This document shows, in pieces, positions 8,798 to 17,050 of a stretch of 64,000 nucleotides of DNA. Below the pieces are notes generated by a model. That model did no database searches. It was not told the DNA's origin and saw only the letters and a list, made by a program, of their open reading frames with translations. The stretch covers positions 964,001 through 1,028,000 of the forward strand of contig NZ_CP129119.1 of assembly GCF_030406775.1 (NCBI RefSeq). Reading direction: 5' to 3'. The position numbers and the translations under genes were made by a program. Origin of the DNA: Sporosarcina trichiuri. GTDB taxonomy: Bacteria; Bacillota; Bacilli; Bacillales_A; Planococcaceae. Each line of letters begins with the position of its first letter. Position 1 is the first letter of the stretch.

Positions 8798-8831
8798 AAA
8801 AAAAGGTCAGCCATATGGTGATGGCTGAACC
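8798..8831 (-). terminator. Terminator-like hairpin in the helicase leader (possible attenuator)
   Basis: On the minus strand a 10-bp stem (GGTTCAGCCAT / ATGGCTGACC, one bulged A, 6-nt loop) is followed by seven T (8798-8804). It lies after a TATAAT box at 8857-8862 and only 19 bp before the helicase ATG. It could be a terminator for the gene ending at 8906 or a conditional attenuator for the helicase. Confidence 0.65.
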
Positions 8832-8856
8832 TGTCCGTGTGTGGTACCCTGTTTTC

Positions 8857-8862
8857 ATTATA
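8857..8862 (-). promoter_or_regulatory. -10 box of the helicase promoter
   Basis: A perfect TATAAT on the minus strand, 26 bp before the leader hairpin. No good -35 is seen 16-18 bp upstream, so the promoter is either activator-dependent or weak. Confidence 0.45.
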
Positions 8863-8905
8863 CCGGAAATCGACGAAGTCTGCGAGAGGAAAAGTACTCC
8901 GCGGA

Positions 8906-9259
8906 TCAGTCGGCCTCTTTCTGGATACTGTTTTCGTGCAGTCCGGTTTCGTTCTTCCGTTTGTTCAATTCGTTTTCCGTCACGACTTCCCGGTCGAAAT
9001 CAGCCAATACGGCCAGTTTCACGTTCATCTGCTCCAGTTCCCCGCTGTCATACACCGGTTCAGCCCAATACACAGCGTCTTCCCCTGTGCAGGCGAGCAG
9101 CCTGACGACCTGCATATTGACTCCTCCTGACGTATCTTCGTCCGGTACGATCGCATCTTCCGGTGTGTAATCGGCCTGGTTCACGAGCAAGGTCCTTCCG
9201 CTGCCTCCCAGCTGCTGTGCGTACTCACAAAACTGTTCCAATGACTTCGGCTGTTTCAA
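8906..9259 (-). CDS. Hypothetical acidic protein, unknown
   Basis: 117 residues from a TTG start at 9259; the strong site TAGGAGGTGGCGTC precedes it and no ATG is near. The sequence is soluble and acidic, with no signal peptide or membrane segment. It opens with KQPKSLEQFCEYAQQLG, has a central VNMQVVRLLACTGEDAVYWAEPVY beta-rich stretch and ends with a charged helical tail (RKNETGLHENSIQKEAD). I recognise no family. It precedes the helicase gene by 127 bp on the same strand, with a promoter and hairpin between, so it may be a separate transcript. Confidence 0.65.
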   Translation of the reverse strand: MKQPKSLEQFCEYAQQLGGSGRTLLVNQADYTPEDAIVPDEDTSGGVNMQVVRLLACTGEDAVYWAEPVYDSGELEQMNVKLAVLADFDREVVTENELNKRKNETGLHENSIQKEAD

Positions 9260-9354
9260 GACGCCACCTCCTACTGATTCTCTTCTTCACTATTCCCTTA
9301 AGCGGATGTCTGTTAAACAAAAGTCAGGGAGCCCGGCTCCCATCCGGGAACTAT

Positions 9355-9400
9355 AAAAAACCGTCCGGGCATGCCAGCATCTGCTGGCATGTCCGGACGG
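9355..9400 (-). terminator. Terminator of the hydrolase/BCCT operon
   Basis: CCGTCCGG...CATGCCAGCA / TGCTGGCATG...CCGGACGG stem (9361-9400) with one mismatch. On the minus strand it is followed by six T (9355-9360), 11 bp past the hydrolase stop. Confidence 0.9.
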
Positions 9401-9410
9401 CACCTCTCGG

Positions 9411-11456
9411 TCAGGTGAAATCCCGTTCGATTTTCTCTTCCCATACTTTATGGAACACTTCAGCTCCGTTTTCCCAAGCTTTCAATTCATTCATCAGATA
9501 ATAGAACGATTCGTCCGCAGACATCGTACTCTTGGTTTCCAGGTATGTCTGCCAGTCCCCTTTTCCGACGCTCAGGGTCCAGTCGCATTCCACACGTGCG
9601 CTCAGCGGGTTGTTCTCCTGGATTGTGTAGACGTTGCGGTTCGTGCTGCCATATTCGATTCCGTTGATGTGCAGCTTCCTTTTGCCTTCATCCGAAAAGT
9701 CATCGAGCACCCAGATTCCCGTCGCTGCGTCCTGCTTGACTTCACGCGTCCGTCCGGCTTCACGCAATATGTCTTTTCCAAGAACTGGTGCCGTTTCCGC
9801 TTGAGGGAACGGCTTGAGTTCCCGATCGAGCTTTTTCGGCTCGCGGATCGGGAGGACCAATGCTGTCCGTTCCGAGGTTTCAAGGGTGAATGTCACCTCT
9901 TCGGGGAACGGCCAGATGTGCGGCCAGTAATTCGGTGATACCGCCAGCTGCCAATGGTGCCCTTTCTGCAGTGTATGGCCGATGACATTCATCTTCACAC
10001 TGATGTCGATCGCTTTTCCCGGTTCGAGATAGGACGGATGCTCGTCACTGTCCCTGTGCGTCAGGTTCAGCACTCCCCATGTGACCCTGGTGGACGACCC
10101 GTCAGGTGCCACGTCGTTCAGGCGGACGACCAAGTGTGCAGCTTTCTTATCAGGTGTGATACGGCAGCGGAATTCCGGCTCGCCGAGGATCGCTTCGTCT
10201 TCCTCTGCCGGCGACGCATCGAAGACGACAGCCATGCCGTTTTCAATCCGCTGATCCGCCGGAAGATCGCCCGGCTGGCCGAATGGGCAGAAGACACCTG
10301 CATAATGGCCATGCTGCTGGACCGAGGAGACGATGACATCTTTGCCTCCTGCCCGTCCGGCCAATTCCCTGCCGTTCAGGAAGAATTGCTTTTCCTTGAT
10401 GGCTGCAGGCGGCCATTGCTCTTCGGCCGCCCAGTGGCCGGGACGGCAGGCATAATCGGTCTGCGGGGAAACACTGTCCTGCATATAGACACGGAGCATT
10501 GGTTCGTCCATGATGCCGGTCTCTTCCTCTTTCAGCCACTCATCCCACCAGCGGACGGCTTCCTGGAGAAAGCCGATCTGCGGACCCGGAACTGCCATTT
10601 CCGGGTACTCATGCGCCCATGGGCCGATCAGTCCTTTTTTCGGTCCTTTCAGGCCTGTCAGCAGGCGGGGGATTGCATTGGTATAGCCGTCTGCCCAGCC
10701 GCCGACAGCGTACACCGGGATTTCGATATCATCGTAGTTTTCGATGACGGATCCGTGCTTCCAGTAGGCATCCCGTCTTTGATGACGGACCCAAGCCTCG
10801 GCGTATGGCGGCGTCAGTTCCATCCGTTCCAGCCAGTTTTCACGCCACGATTCGCCGCGCGCTTCGGGGAACTGCGGACGGGCGTTGTAAGCGAACATGG
10901 TCGACGCCCACCACAGCATGTCGGAAGCGAGCATGGCACCGCCTTTGTAATGGACATCATCTGCGTATCGGTCATCCGTGGAGCAAAGGGTGATGATCGC
11001 TTTCAATGCCGGATGCTGCCGTGCAGCAATCTGAAGCCCGTTGAATCCGCCCCACGACTTGCCGATCATGCCGACTTTCCCGGCAGACCATGGCTGCTTG
11101 CCGATCCAGTCCAGCACTTCCAGTGCGTCGTCCTGTTCCTGTTTCAGATATTCATCGTACAGGATCCCGTCCGAATCACCGGTGCCCCGGATGTCGATAC
11201 GGATGCTCGCATAGCCATGTCCGGCAAAATACGGATGACGGAGAGAGTCCCTCAGTGCGGTGAAATCATTCTTCCGGTACGGCAGATATTCCAGCACAGC
11301 CGGCACCGGATTTTGCTCTGCGTCTTCCGGCAGCCAGATGTGGGCTGCCAGCTGCGTGCCGTCAGAGAGCGGAATCATGACGCTGGACAGCTCTTTCACC
11401 TTATACGGATACTCCGTCCTGTTCGTGCGGTTTGTTTCTCGTACGTTAAAAACCAT
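9411..11456 (-). CDS. CocE/NonD family alpha/beta hydrolase (X-Pro dipeptidase-like)
   Basis: 681 residues, ATG at 11456 with GGAGGACTATTACT upstream. The N-terminal part is an alpha/beta hydrolase: oxyanion segment LEYLPYRKNDFTALRD, nucleophile elbow GKSWGGFNG (Ser near 130), acid residue in VGGWADGYTNA and His in GPWAHEYP. The C-terminal third is the jelly-roll domain of X-Pro dipeptidyl-peptidases (RLNDVAPDGSSTRVTWG, LQKGHHWQLAVSP). There is no signal peptide, so it is cytoplasmic. The family includes cocaine esterase, glutaryl-acylases and X-Pro peptidases. It lies 18 bp behind a BCCT transporter gene, which suggests it hydrolyses an imported quaternary-ammonium ester or amide; that is inference. 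Confidence 0.85.
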   Translation of the reverse strand: MVFNVRETNRTNRTEYPYKVKELSSVMIPLSDGTQLAAHIWLPEDAEQNPVPAVLEYLPYRKNDFTALRDSLRHPYFAGHGYASIRIDIRGTGDSDGILYDEYLKQEQDDALEVLDWIGKQPWSAGKVGMIGKSWGGFNGLQIAARQHPALKAIITLCSTDDRYADDVHYKGGAMLASDMLWWASTMFAYNARPQFPEARGESWRENWLERMELTPPYAEAWVRHQRRDAYWKHGSVIENYDDIEIPVYAVGGWADGYTNAIPRLLTGLKGPKKGLIGPWAHEYPEMAVPGPQIGFLQEAVRWWDEWLKEEETGIMDEPMLRVYMQDSVSPQTDYACRPGHWAAEEQWPPAAIKEKQFFLNGRELAGRAGGKDVIVSSVQQHGHYAGVFCPFGQPGDLPADQRIENGMAVVFDASPAEEDEAILGEPEFRCRITPDKKAAHLVVRLNDVAPDGSSTRVTWGVLNLTHRDSDEHPSYLEPGKAIDISVKMNVIGHTLQKGHHWQLAVSPNYWPHIWPFPEEVTFTLETSERTALVLPIREPKKLDRELKPFPQAETAPVLGKDILREAGRTREVKQDAATGIWVLDDFSDEGKRKLHINGIEYGSTNRNVYTIQENNPLSARVECDWTLSVGKGDWQTYLETKSTMSADESFYYLMNELKAWENGAEVFHKVWEEKIERDFT

Positions 11457-11474
11457 AGTAATAGTCCTCCAGAT

Positions 11475-12989
11475 TCAAGATTTGGCTCTGCCGCCGGGGT
11501 AATCCTCCCGCAGCCAGCGGATCAGTGATACGAGCAGCAGCAGATAGATGATGTAGATCGGAACGGCCACGACGACAGCTGACGTCTGGATGACCCGCAG
11601 ACCGCCGACCAGGAGCAGTGACATCGACAGGACGGCCATGACAGCCCCCCAGACCATGCGGTGCCAGCGCGCCGGGTCCTGCCCCGGCTGCAGTTCCTTC
11701 GTCGCGACAGCTGCCAGTATATACGTGGCGGAGTCCATCGAGGTCGACAGGAAGATGACACCGACGATGACGAAGAATGGCAGCACCAGAACGTCCAGTG
11801 GAAGCGAGCGCAGTATGTCGACAACCGCTGCCGGGCCGCCTTGTTCCGCCAGTGTTTTCGCAACATCCGTGATGCCTTCCAGCTGAAGATTCATCGAGTA
11901 GCCGCCGAAGACCATGAAATAGACCCAGCCGCCGATCGAACCCCACAAAAGCATATGGGTGATCAGCTCACGCAGCGTGCGCCCTTTGGAGATCCGGGCG
12001 ACGAACAGGCCCATGAACATGGCCGTCGCTGCGAACCAGGCCCAGTAGAACACCGTCCATGCCTGGGGGAATCCTCCCTGGCCGATCGGGTCCGTATGGA
12101 AGCTCATGAAGGTGAAATTCTGAAGCATCATGCCGAAGCTGTTCGAGAAATACGTGAGGATGAACGACGTCGGTCCGGCGATAAAGACGAACAGCGCCAG
12201 AGCGACCGCCAAGTAGATGTTGATATCACTCAGACGGCGGATCCCTTTATGCAGTCCGAGATAGGCACTTGAGGAGTAGATGATCGTGATAAGCGTGACG
12301 ATGACCGCATCCATTCCTAAAGATGGCTCGATACCGAAAATGGAACCGACCACTGCGGAAACCATCGGCACACCGAGACCCAGTGACGTACCGAGACCTC
12401 CGACCAGACTCCAGATGACAAGGACATCGATCAGTTTCGCCACCCACCCGTCAGCATACTTGCCAAGCGCTCCGCTCAGTGCGGTGCTGATCTTGAGGGA
12501 CGGCCGTTTTTTTACAAAATAGGAATATGCGATGACGACAGTCGGGAATGCATACAGGGACCATGCGGAAATTCCCCAATGGAACAGTCCGTATGTCAGG
12601 GACCATTCGGCCGCCTCCCCGCTGCCAGGAGCAATGCTGAACGGCGGTCCGTCGAAGTATGAGATCGGTTCGATCATCGACCAATACATGATGCTGGTCC
12701 CCATGCCTGCAGTGAACAGCATCGTTCCCCAGCTGAAGCTCGAAAACTCCGGCTTGCCTTCCCCGAGTTTGATCTTTCCATACTTGCTGAACGCCAGCCA
12801 GATCAGGAACACGAACAAGCCGAATGTCAGGAACTGAAACGCCCAGTCCATTTTGAATGTGATGAAACTCATCACATCATCGAGTACCGGCTCCGCGCTG
12901 TGCCGGAAAACAACGAGCATGACGGTGGCCACCAGGATGAAAATCATGGATGTCCAGAATACGAATGGATCCAATTTAGCTTTCTGCAT
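11475..12989 (-). CDS. BCCT family transporter (betaine/choline/carnitine type)
   Basis: 504 residues from the ATG at 12989, with AGGAGGTCGTTTG upstream; a TTG one codon earlier is less likely. About twelve hydrophobic segments. BCCT signatures present: FSSFSWGTMLFTAGMGTSIMYWSMIEP, and FYWAWFAATAMFMGLFVARISKGRTLRE. In the second, the tryptophan-rich box of glycine-betaine carriers (WAWWISWAP) has become WAWFAATAM, so the substrate may not be betaine. No long C-terminal osmosensing tail is seen. It is co-transcribed with the CocE hydrolase and divergent from a TetR regulator, which argues for a catabolic rather than an osmotic role. Confidence 0.85.
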   Translation of the reverse strand: MQKAKLDPFVFWTSMIFILVATVMLVVFRHSAEPVLDDVMSFITFKMDWAFQFLTFGLFVFLIWLAFSKYGKIKLGEGKPEFSSFSWGTMLFTAGMGTSIMYWSMIEPISYFDGPPFSIAPGSGEAAEWSLTYGLFHWGISAWSLYAFPTVVIAYSYFVKKRPSLKISTALSGALGKYADGWVAKLIDVLVIWSLVGGLGTSLGLGVPMVSAVVGSIFGIEPSLGMDAVIVTLITIIYSSSAYLGLHKGIRRLSDINIYLAVALALFVFIAGPTSFILTYFSNSFGMMLQNFTFMSFHTDPIGQGGFPQAWTVFYWAWFAATAMFMGLFVARISKGRTLRELITHMLLWGSIGGWVYFMVFGGYSMNLQLEGITDVAKTLAEQGGPAAVVDILRSLPLDVLVLPFFVIVGVIFLSTSMDSATYILAAVATKELQPGQDPARWHRMVWGAVMAVLSMSLLLVGGLRVIQTSAVVVAVPIYIIYLLLLVSLIRWLREDYPGGRAKS

Positions 12990-13026
12990 CAAACGACCTC
13001 CTTATGATTTGTCCATAATTACAAGT

Positions 13027-13040
13027 TGAGAACGCTTCCA
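13027..13040. promoter_or_regulatory. Candidate cre (CcpA) site in BCCT leader
   Basis: Minus strand TGGAAGCGTTCTCA matches the cre consensus TGWAARCGYTWNCW at 12 of 14 positions. It lies 38 bp before the BCCT start, where a bound CcpA could block elongation. Confidence 0.35.
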
Positions 13041-13107
13041 TTCCTCCTTTCAGCTGCAAAAGTAAATCCTGTCTTCAAAGGATTGCCAACTATATGTATC
13101 TAACTTA

Positions 13108-13119
13108 TAATCATGATTA
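13108..13119. promoter_or_regulatory. Palindromic operator candidate between BCCT and tetR
   Basis: Perfect 12-bp palindrome TAATCATGATTA in the divergent region; probably bound by the TetR-type protein encoded at 13239. The assignment is inference. Confidence 0.4.
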
Positions 13120-13157
13120 CAATATGACCTTGTTCATAATATCAGAATAAATCTTCC

Positions 13158-13186
13158 AAGACAAGTGGCAGGCGCGCCTGTATACT
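13158..13186 (+). promoter_or_regulatory. Sigma-A promoter of the TetR-type gene
   Basis: AAGACA (13158-13163), 17-bp spacer, TATACT (13181-13186), 52 bp before the TTG start. Confidence 0.6.
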
Positions 13187-13238
13187 GGACATACAAACGA
13201 TCTGCTGTTAAGCGGATTCAAAAAGTGAGGGTTCTTCA

Positions 13239-13892
13239 TTGGATAAGAAAAAGCTTCAAAAAGGGCGTATGTGGAAGTACTTTGTGGAGGCGGCGACCGA
13301 TATCATAAAGGAAGAAGGCACAGAGCATATTACGATCCGGAAAGTCGCAGACCGTGCCGGGTATAACAGCGCGACCATCTACAACTATTTCGAGGAGTTC
13401 TCACATTTGCTGTTCTTCGCATCCATGCGGCTCATGAAGGAGTATACAGAGGAAGTGGCGCGACGGATCGAACAGGCGGACAGTGCGCTGGCGCAATACC
13501 GCGCCGCGTGGCAGTGCTTCTCCGAATACTCGTTCCGCAGCCCGGAAATCTTCTATACGGTATTCATCCGGGATCTCGGCGACAATCCCGACAACCTGCT
13601 TGAGAAATATTACGGCTTCTACCCTTCCGATCTGGTGGATGTGCCTGAGGAGATACGCAGCAGCCTGCTTGAACCGAGTGTCGAAAAGCGCGGAAATCCG
13701 ATTTTGGTCCGTGCTGTGGAAGAAGGCAGCCTGGCGGCGGATAAGCGGGATTCACTGAATGAGGTAACCATCCTTATCTGGCAGGGCATGATGATGAGTT
13801 TCCTGAATAAGCGGCTGGACATTACTGCCGAGGAGGCCCACGAACGGACGATGACGTATATACTCGGCATTATCGGCCGGGAAACTGACTGA
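13239..13892 (+). CDS. TetR/AcrR family transcriptional regulator
   Basis: 217 residues from a TTG at 13239; GTGAGGG lies seven bases upstream and no ATG is near the start of the conserved domain. The N-terminal helix-turn-helix is clear: AATDIIKEEGTEHITIRKVADRAGYNSATIYNYFEEFSHLL in pieces, with the AGYNSATIYNYF recognition helix. The rest is the helical ligand-binding domain. It is divergent from the BCCT/CocE operon, whose intergenic region carries a 12-bp palindrome, so it most likely represses that operon until the imported compound or its product is sensed. Confidence 0.85.
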   Translation: MDKKKLQKGRMWKYFVEAATDIIKEEGTEHITIRKVADRAGYNSATIYNYFEEFSHLLFFASMRLMKEYTEEVARRIEQADSALAQYRAAWQCFSEYSFRSPEIFYTVFIRDLGDNPDNLLEKYYGFYPSDLVDVPEEIRSSLLEPSVEKRGNPILVRAVEEGSLAADKRDSLNEVTILIWQGMMMSFLNKRLDITAEEAHERTMTYILGIIGRETD

Positions 13893-13942
13893 TTGGCCTG
13901 CAGAAGCAACCTAAGCAGCCGGGAATCTTGATTTTCAAATCG

Positions 13943-13984
13943 AAAAAGCTGCATCGGGATTTATGCCCATGCAGCTTCTTTATA
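13943..13984. terminator. Bidirectional terminator after tetR
   Basis: AAGCTGCAT (13946-13954) / ATGCAGCTT (13969-13977) with inner GG/CC pairs, A-run before and CTTTAT after. It serves tetR and the convergent cyclase operon. Confidence 0.75.
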
Positions 13985-14006
13985 ATATCTGACCAGCCTC
14001 AGGCAG

Positions 14007-15776
14007 TCATGTGACCCGGATGAGCTCGGTATCACCGGACATGCCGCGGAGGGCTGCGGTAAACGGTTCTGCTTTGTGCAGACCGAGCCCGGGTGCAACG
14101 GCCGAATAGAACTGTCGATCCATGACGATGTCATCCCCGATGCTTTGCTGCTGGACCCGTGCTGCCATATTGACAGTGCGGCCGAAGTAATCCAGTACGC
14201 CGTTCGCATTGACGGCAATGACCGGACCTTCGTGAAGTCCGATTTTGATGGTCACCGGATTGCGGAGTGCCGTATTCAGACGGTCCACCGATGACTGTAT
14301 GTCAAGAGCTGCCTGCAGTGCATGTATCTGATTGCTGAATGCCGCCATGACGGAGTCGCCGATCGTCTTGACGATCGTCCCCCGGTGTTTGCGTATGATC
14401 TGTCCCAGTTCCGTGAAATGCCGCTGGACATCACTGTATGCGGCCGCATCTCCAGCCTGTTCGTAGAGACGTGTGGAATCTTTCAGATCGGTGAACATGA
14501 TCGTCAGTTTGCCGACGCCGATCTGCATGCCGGCTGCGAGGACCTCCTTCGGAAGCAGGTCCCTGAACAGCTGCATGCTTGTGACATCCCGAGCGGTCAG
14601 CGCATAGGGATCCCACTCAAGTGTCTCGACAGCCAGGATCATTTCCTCATCGGTGCTGTTCCTGATCGTTATCTCGTCTGCTTGCGGAACAGTCGTTTCC
14701 AGGAAACCATCGGAACTTATGTGCAGTGACGCATAAGGTCCTATATGCTGATGTGTGAACGGAACCACAAAGTTATGTTTCAGCACACGCAGCTGCAGGT
14801 CCACTTTGTCAGGCGTCCAGCTGATCGTTTTCGTCGTACCTGGACCTATCCTGAACTGGGCCGCCGTCTGTGGTGAGTTGGCAGGACCATTCAAGCAGAA
14901 CACTTGGGAAACGGTCTCCCTCAACGCTCCGTTGACTTTGAATCGCATTTCGATATAGCGGTCGAAATCCACGTCGAAATCGACCCCGCAGAGATCGCAA
15001 TGGACCGCATTATGCACATCCGCAAGATGGGCTGTCTGCATCTTGGAGACACGGCAGTTCGGACACATGAGGTTCCATTCGTAATCGAGAATGCCGGCAT
15101 CACTCGCCAAAAGAAACAGATCGACAGCCTCCTCTTTGGCCACCCCATGCTCCTCCGCCCACCTGTACGGCTGCATATGGGTCACTTCACTATCATCAGC
15201 TGTCGTGATTGTGCTGATCAGGGAATCGACAAGCGGTTCCCGGATGCCTAATGCATACAGATGGTCCTTCGCTTCTGCCAGCAATACTTCATTGGCAGGA
15301 GAAGACTTTCTGCCAGATGGTATATGTCCATCCGTCTCCGCCTCCCTGGCATACTCGAACGTCTTCAGAAGCTGCGGAATGATCCCTTTCTTCAAAGCGA
15401 GCTTCCCAATTCCGTTTTTATAGACGAACAAACCCGACAGCGTCACCCGGGTTGCCAGGCTGGTCAATTCCTCGACCGCCACTTTCCATATGACCCTGTC
15501 CACCGGCCCTTTCGTATAGTTGCGTTCGATTGAATAATACGATCCCTTCACCCATTCGAAGACGTGCTCCTTCCATTGGATATCGAGCAGTCCGTATGCC
15601 TTGCCCCGTGCTTCCCTGAAAAGCCGGCGAGCCTCCGTCCTGAATGGTGAAAACGTGACCGGGAACAATCCGATGGAACGGTTCAGCCGATTTGTATCCG
15701 CCAGGAGATCCCAGACTTCAGCGATCGGCCTTTCGATGATTTGTGATTGCTCCAGTTCCAGTTGTTTCCCCAACAT
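14007..15776 (-). CDS. Class III adenylate cyclase with SRPBCC and zinc-ribbon regions
   Basis: 589 residues, ATG at 15776 behind GAGGGTGACGG, three bases after the stop of the HD-GYP gene. Residues 1-160 resemble an SRPBCC lipid/ligand-binding fold (RPIAEVWDLLADTNRLN). A CPNC...CDLC pair near 237-265 looks like a zinc ribbon. The cyclase domain fills about 420-589: metal Asp in IMFTDLKDST, second metal Asp in TIGDSVMAAF, base-selecting Lys just before it (VKTIGD) and Asp in LDYFGRTVN, and the Asn/Arg pair in NMAAR. The Lys/Asp pair indicates ATP, so cAMP, as substrate. All catalytic residues are present. No membrane segment is seen. Such cyclases are uncommon in Bacillales. Confidence 0.85.
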   Translation of the reverse strand: MLGKQLELEQSQIIERPIAEVWDLLADTNRLNRSIGLFPVTFSPFRTEARRLFREARGKAYGLLDIQWKEHVFEWVKGSYYSIERNYTKGPVDRVIWKVAVEELTSLATRVTLSGLFVYKNGIGKLALKKGIIPQLLKTFEYAREAETDGHIPSGRKSSPANEVLLAEAKDHLYALGIREPLVDSLISTITTADDSEVTHMQPYRWAEEHGVAKEEAVDLFLLASDAGILDYEWNLMCPNCRVSKMQTAHLADVHNAVHCDLCGVDFDVDFDRYIEMRFKVNGALRETVSQVFCLNGPANSPQTAAQFRIGPGTTKTISWTPDKVDLQLRVLKHNFVVPFTHQHIGPYASLHISSDGFLETTVPQADEITIRNSTDEEMILAVETLEWDPYALTARDVTSMQLFRDLLPKEVLAAGMQIGVGKLTIMFTDLKDSTRLYEQAGDAAAYSDVQRHFTELGQIIRKHRGTIVKTIGDSVMAAFSNQIHALQAALDIQSSVDRLNTALRNPVTIKIGLHEGPVIAVNANGVLDYFGRTVNMAARVQQQSIGDDIVMDRQFYSAVAPGLGLHKAEPFTAALRGMSGDTELIRVT

Positions 15777-15779
15777 CCG

Positions 15780-16922
15780 TCACCCTCTGTCTGCATATTT
15801 GTTCCGGATGGCGAGGAACTCATCCAGATGGTCCAGGAACAGATCCACGAGTCTGCCTTCAAACTGCCGGTCACGCTGCTCCAGGAAGTATGCTTTTATT
15901 TTTTCGAGAGGCCATGCTTTCTTATACACACGGTCACTGCCCAGTGCGTCAAACACGTCAGCGACAGCCGTGATCCTTCCATATACATGGATTCCGTCTT
16001 CCTTGAGTCCGGACGGATATCCCTGACCGTCCCACCGTTCATGATGCTGGTGTGCAATGATGGCAGCCGTCTTCAGCAGCTGACGCCCCGATTTCCGGAA
16101 AATCTCATAGCCGTAGACAGCGTGTTTCTTCATCGTTTCATACTCCGCATCTGTCAACTTCCCGGGTTTGAGCAGGATGGCGTCCGGAATGGCGACTTTG
16201 CCGATATCATGCATCGGGGAGGCATACCGCAGCTCCATCGCTTCCTCTTCCGGTAATCCTGCCAGTTTTGCCAGGGCATAGGAATATTCTGCGACCCGTT
16301 TCACGTGATTGCCCGTTTCCTGGGAACGGCTTTCACCGAGCTCGCCAAGTGTCTCGATGATCTCCTTCTGCGTTTCTGCGAGTTCGTCCTGAAGAAGGAA
16401 GGATTCCAGGGATTTCCCCGCATAGGTGGCAGCGAACGTCAATATTTTTTCATCATTAGCCGTAAAGGAGGGCATGCCGATTTTGTTGATGGCCTGGAAA
16501 GCGCCGATGATGGTCCCTTCCTGATTACTGATCGGCATACAGAGTATGGAACGTGTCCTGTAACCCGTCTCCAGGTCGACGGTTTTGTTGAAGTGCTCAT
16601 CTAAGTAGGCATCTCCGATGTTCAATGTCACACCTGTCTGGATACTTCGGCCGACAAACCCGCTTGTGTCCGGTATGGAGATCCGTTCTACACCATGGCC
16701 AGCGACAGTCCACACTGTATGCCGATCACGATTATGCAGCCATACGGTGCAGCGGTCAGCCTGCACCAGCTTGGTGCCTAAATCGGCGAGCAGAAGGAGC
16801 ATTTTATGAATGTCGGTTTCCAGTGACATTTTTCCCATGTATTCAAAAATAGTGGCTAAGAGGATATCGGAGTTCGCGGCCCCCTTGGAGCGGTTCACTT
16901 CCCGCGTATGTTGGTTGATCAT
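15780..16922 (-). CDS. GAF-HD-GYP phosphodiesterase
   Basis: 380 residues, ATG at 16922 with AAAGGGC seven bases upstream. A GAF sensor spans about 38-175 (DRCTVWLHNRDRHTVW, SILCMPISNQEG, IIGAFQAINK). The HD-GYP domain follows at about 190-375, with the HD pair in SPMHDIGKVAIPD, the His ligands in AHQHHERWDGQGYPSGL (the GYP motif itself intact) and ITAVADVFDAL. These enzymes degrade cyclic di-GMP to pGpG or GMP. The protein is soluble, so it senses a cytoplasmic signal. It is the first gene of an operon with the adenylate cyclase, linking two cyclic nucleotides. Confidence 0.9.
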   Translation of the reverse strand: MINQHTREVNRSKGAANSDILLATIFEYMGKMSLETDIHKMLLLLADLGTKLVQADRCTVWLHNRDRHTVWTVAGHGVERISIPDTSGFVGRSIQTGVTLNIGDAYLDEHFNKTVDLETGYRTRSILCMPISNQEGTIIGAFQAINKIGMPSFTANDEKILTFAATYAGKSLESFLLQDELAETQKEIIETLGELGESRSQETGNHVKRVAEYSYALAKLAGLPEEEAMELRYASPMHDIGKVAIPDAILLKPGKLTDAEYETMKKHAVYGYEIFRKSGRQLLKTAAIIAHQHHERWDGQGYPSGLKEDGIHVYGRITAVADVFDALGSDRVYKKAWPLEKIKAYFLEQRDRQFEGRLVDLFLDHLDEFLAIRNKYADRG

Positions 16923-17050
16923 TCGTCAAGCCCTTTCTAAACCTATTGTCAGCAATCCAGCAATCTGTAATAATAGTATCATGAAAACAACACGAACACA
17001 CATCCAAAGTAATCTTTTAATGATTATTTTACGATCCGGAGGAACTACAA

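Noticed and set aside
8779..8814. Earlier in-frame ATG for the helicase at 8814
   Set aside because: It lies within the stem of the leader hairpin and has no Shine-Dalgarno; the ATG at 8778 is preceded by GGAAAGAAGTG.
9954..11528. Long open frame (524 codons) on the plus strand opposite the CocE hydrolase
   Set aside because: Cys/Arg/His-rich composition, no ribosome site, and fully antisense to a recognised gene with intact catalytic motifs.
12950..13015. 22-codon upstream frame on the minus strand overlapping the start of the BCCT gene
   Set aside because: The GGAGG is only one base from its ATG, too close for good initiation, and the peptide has no visible feature.
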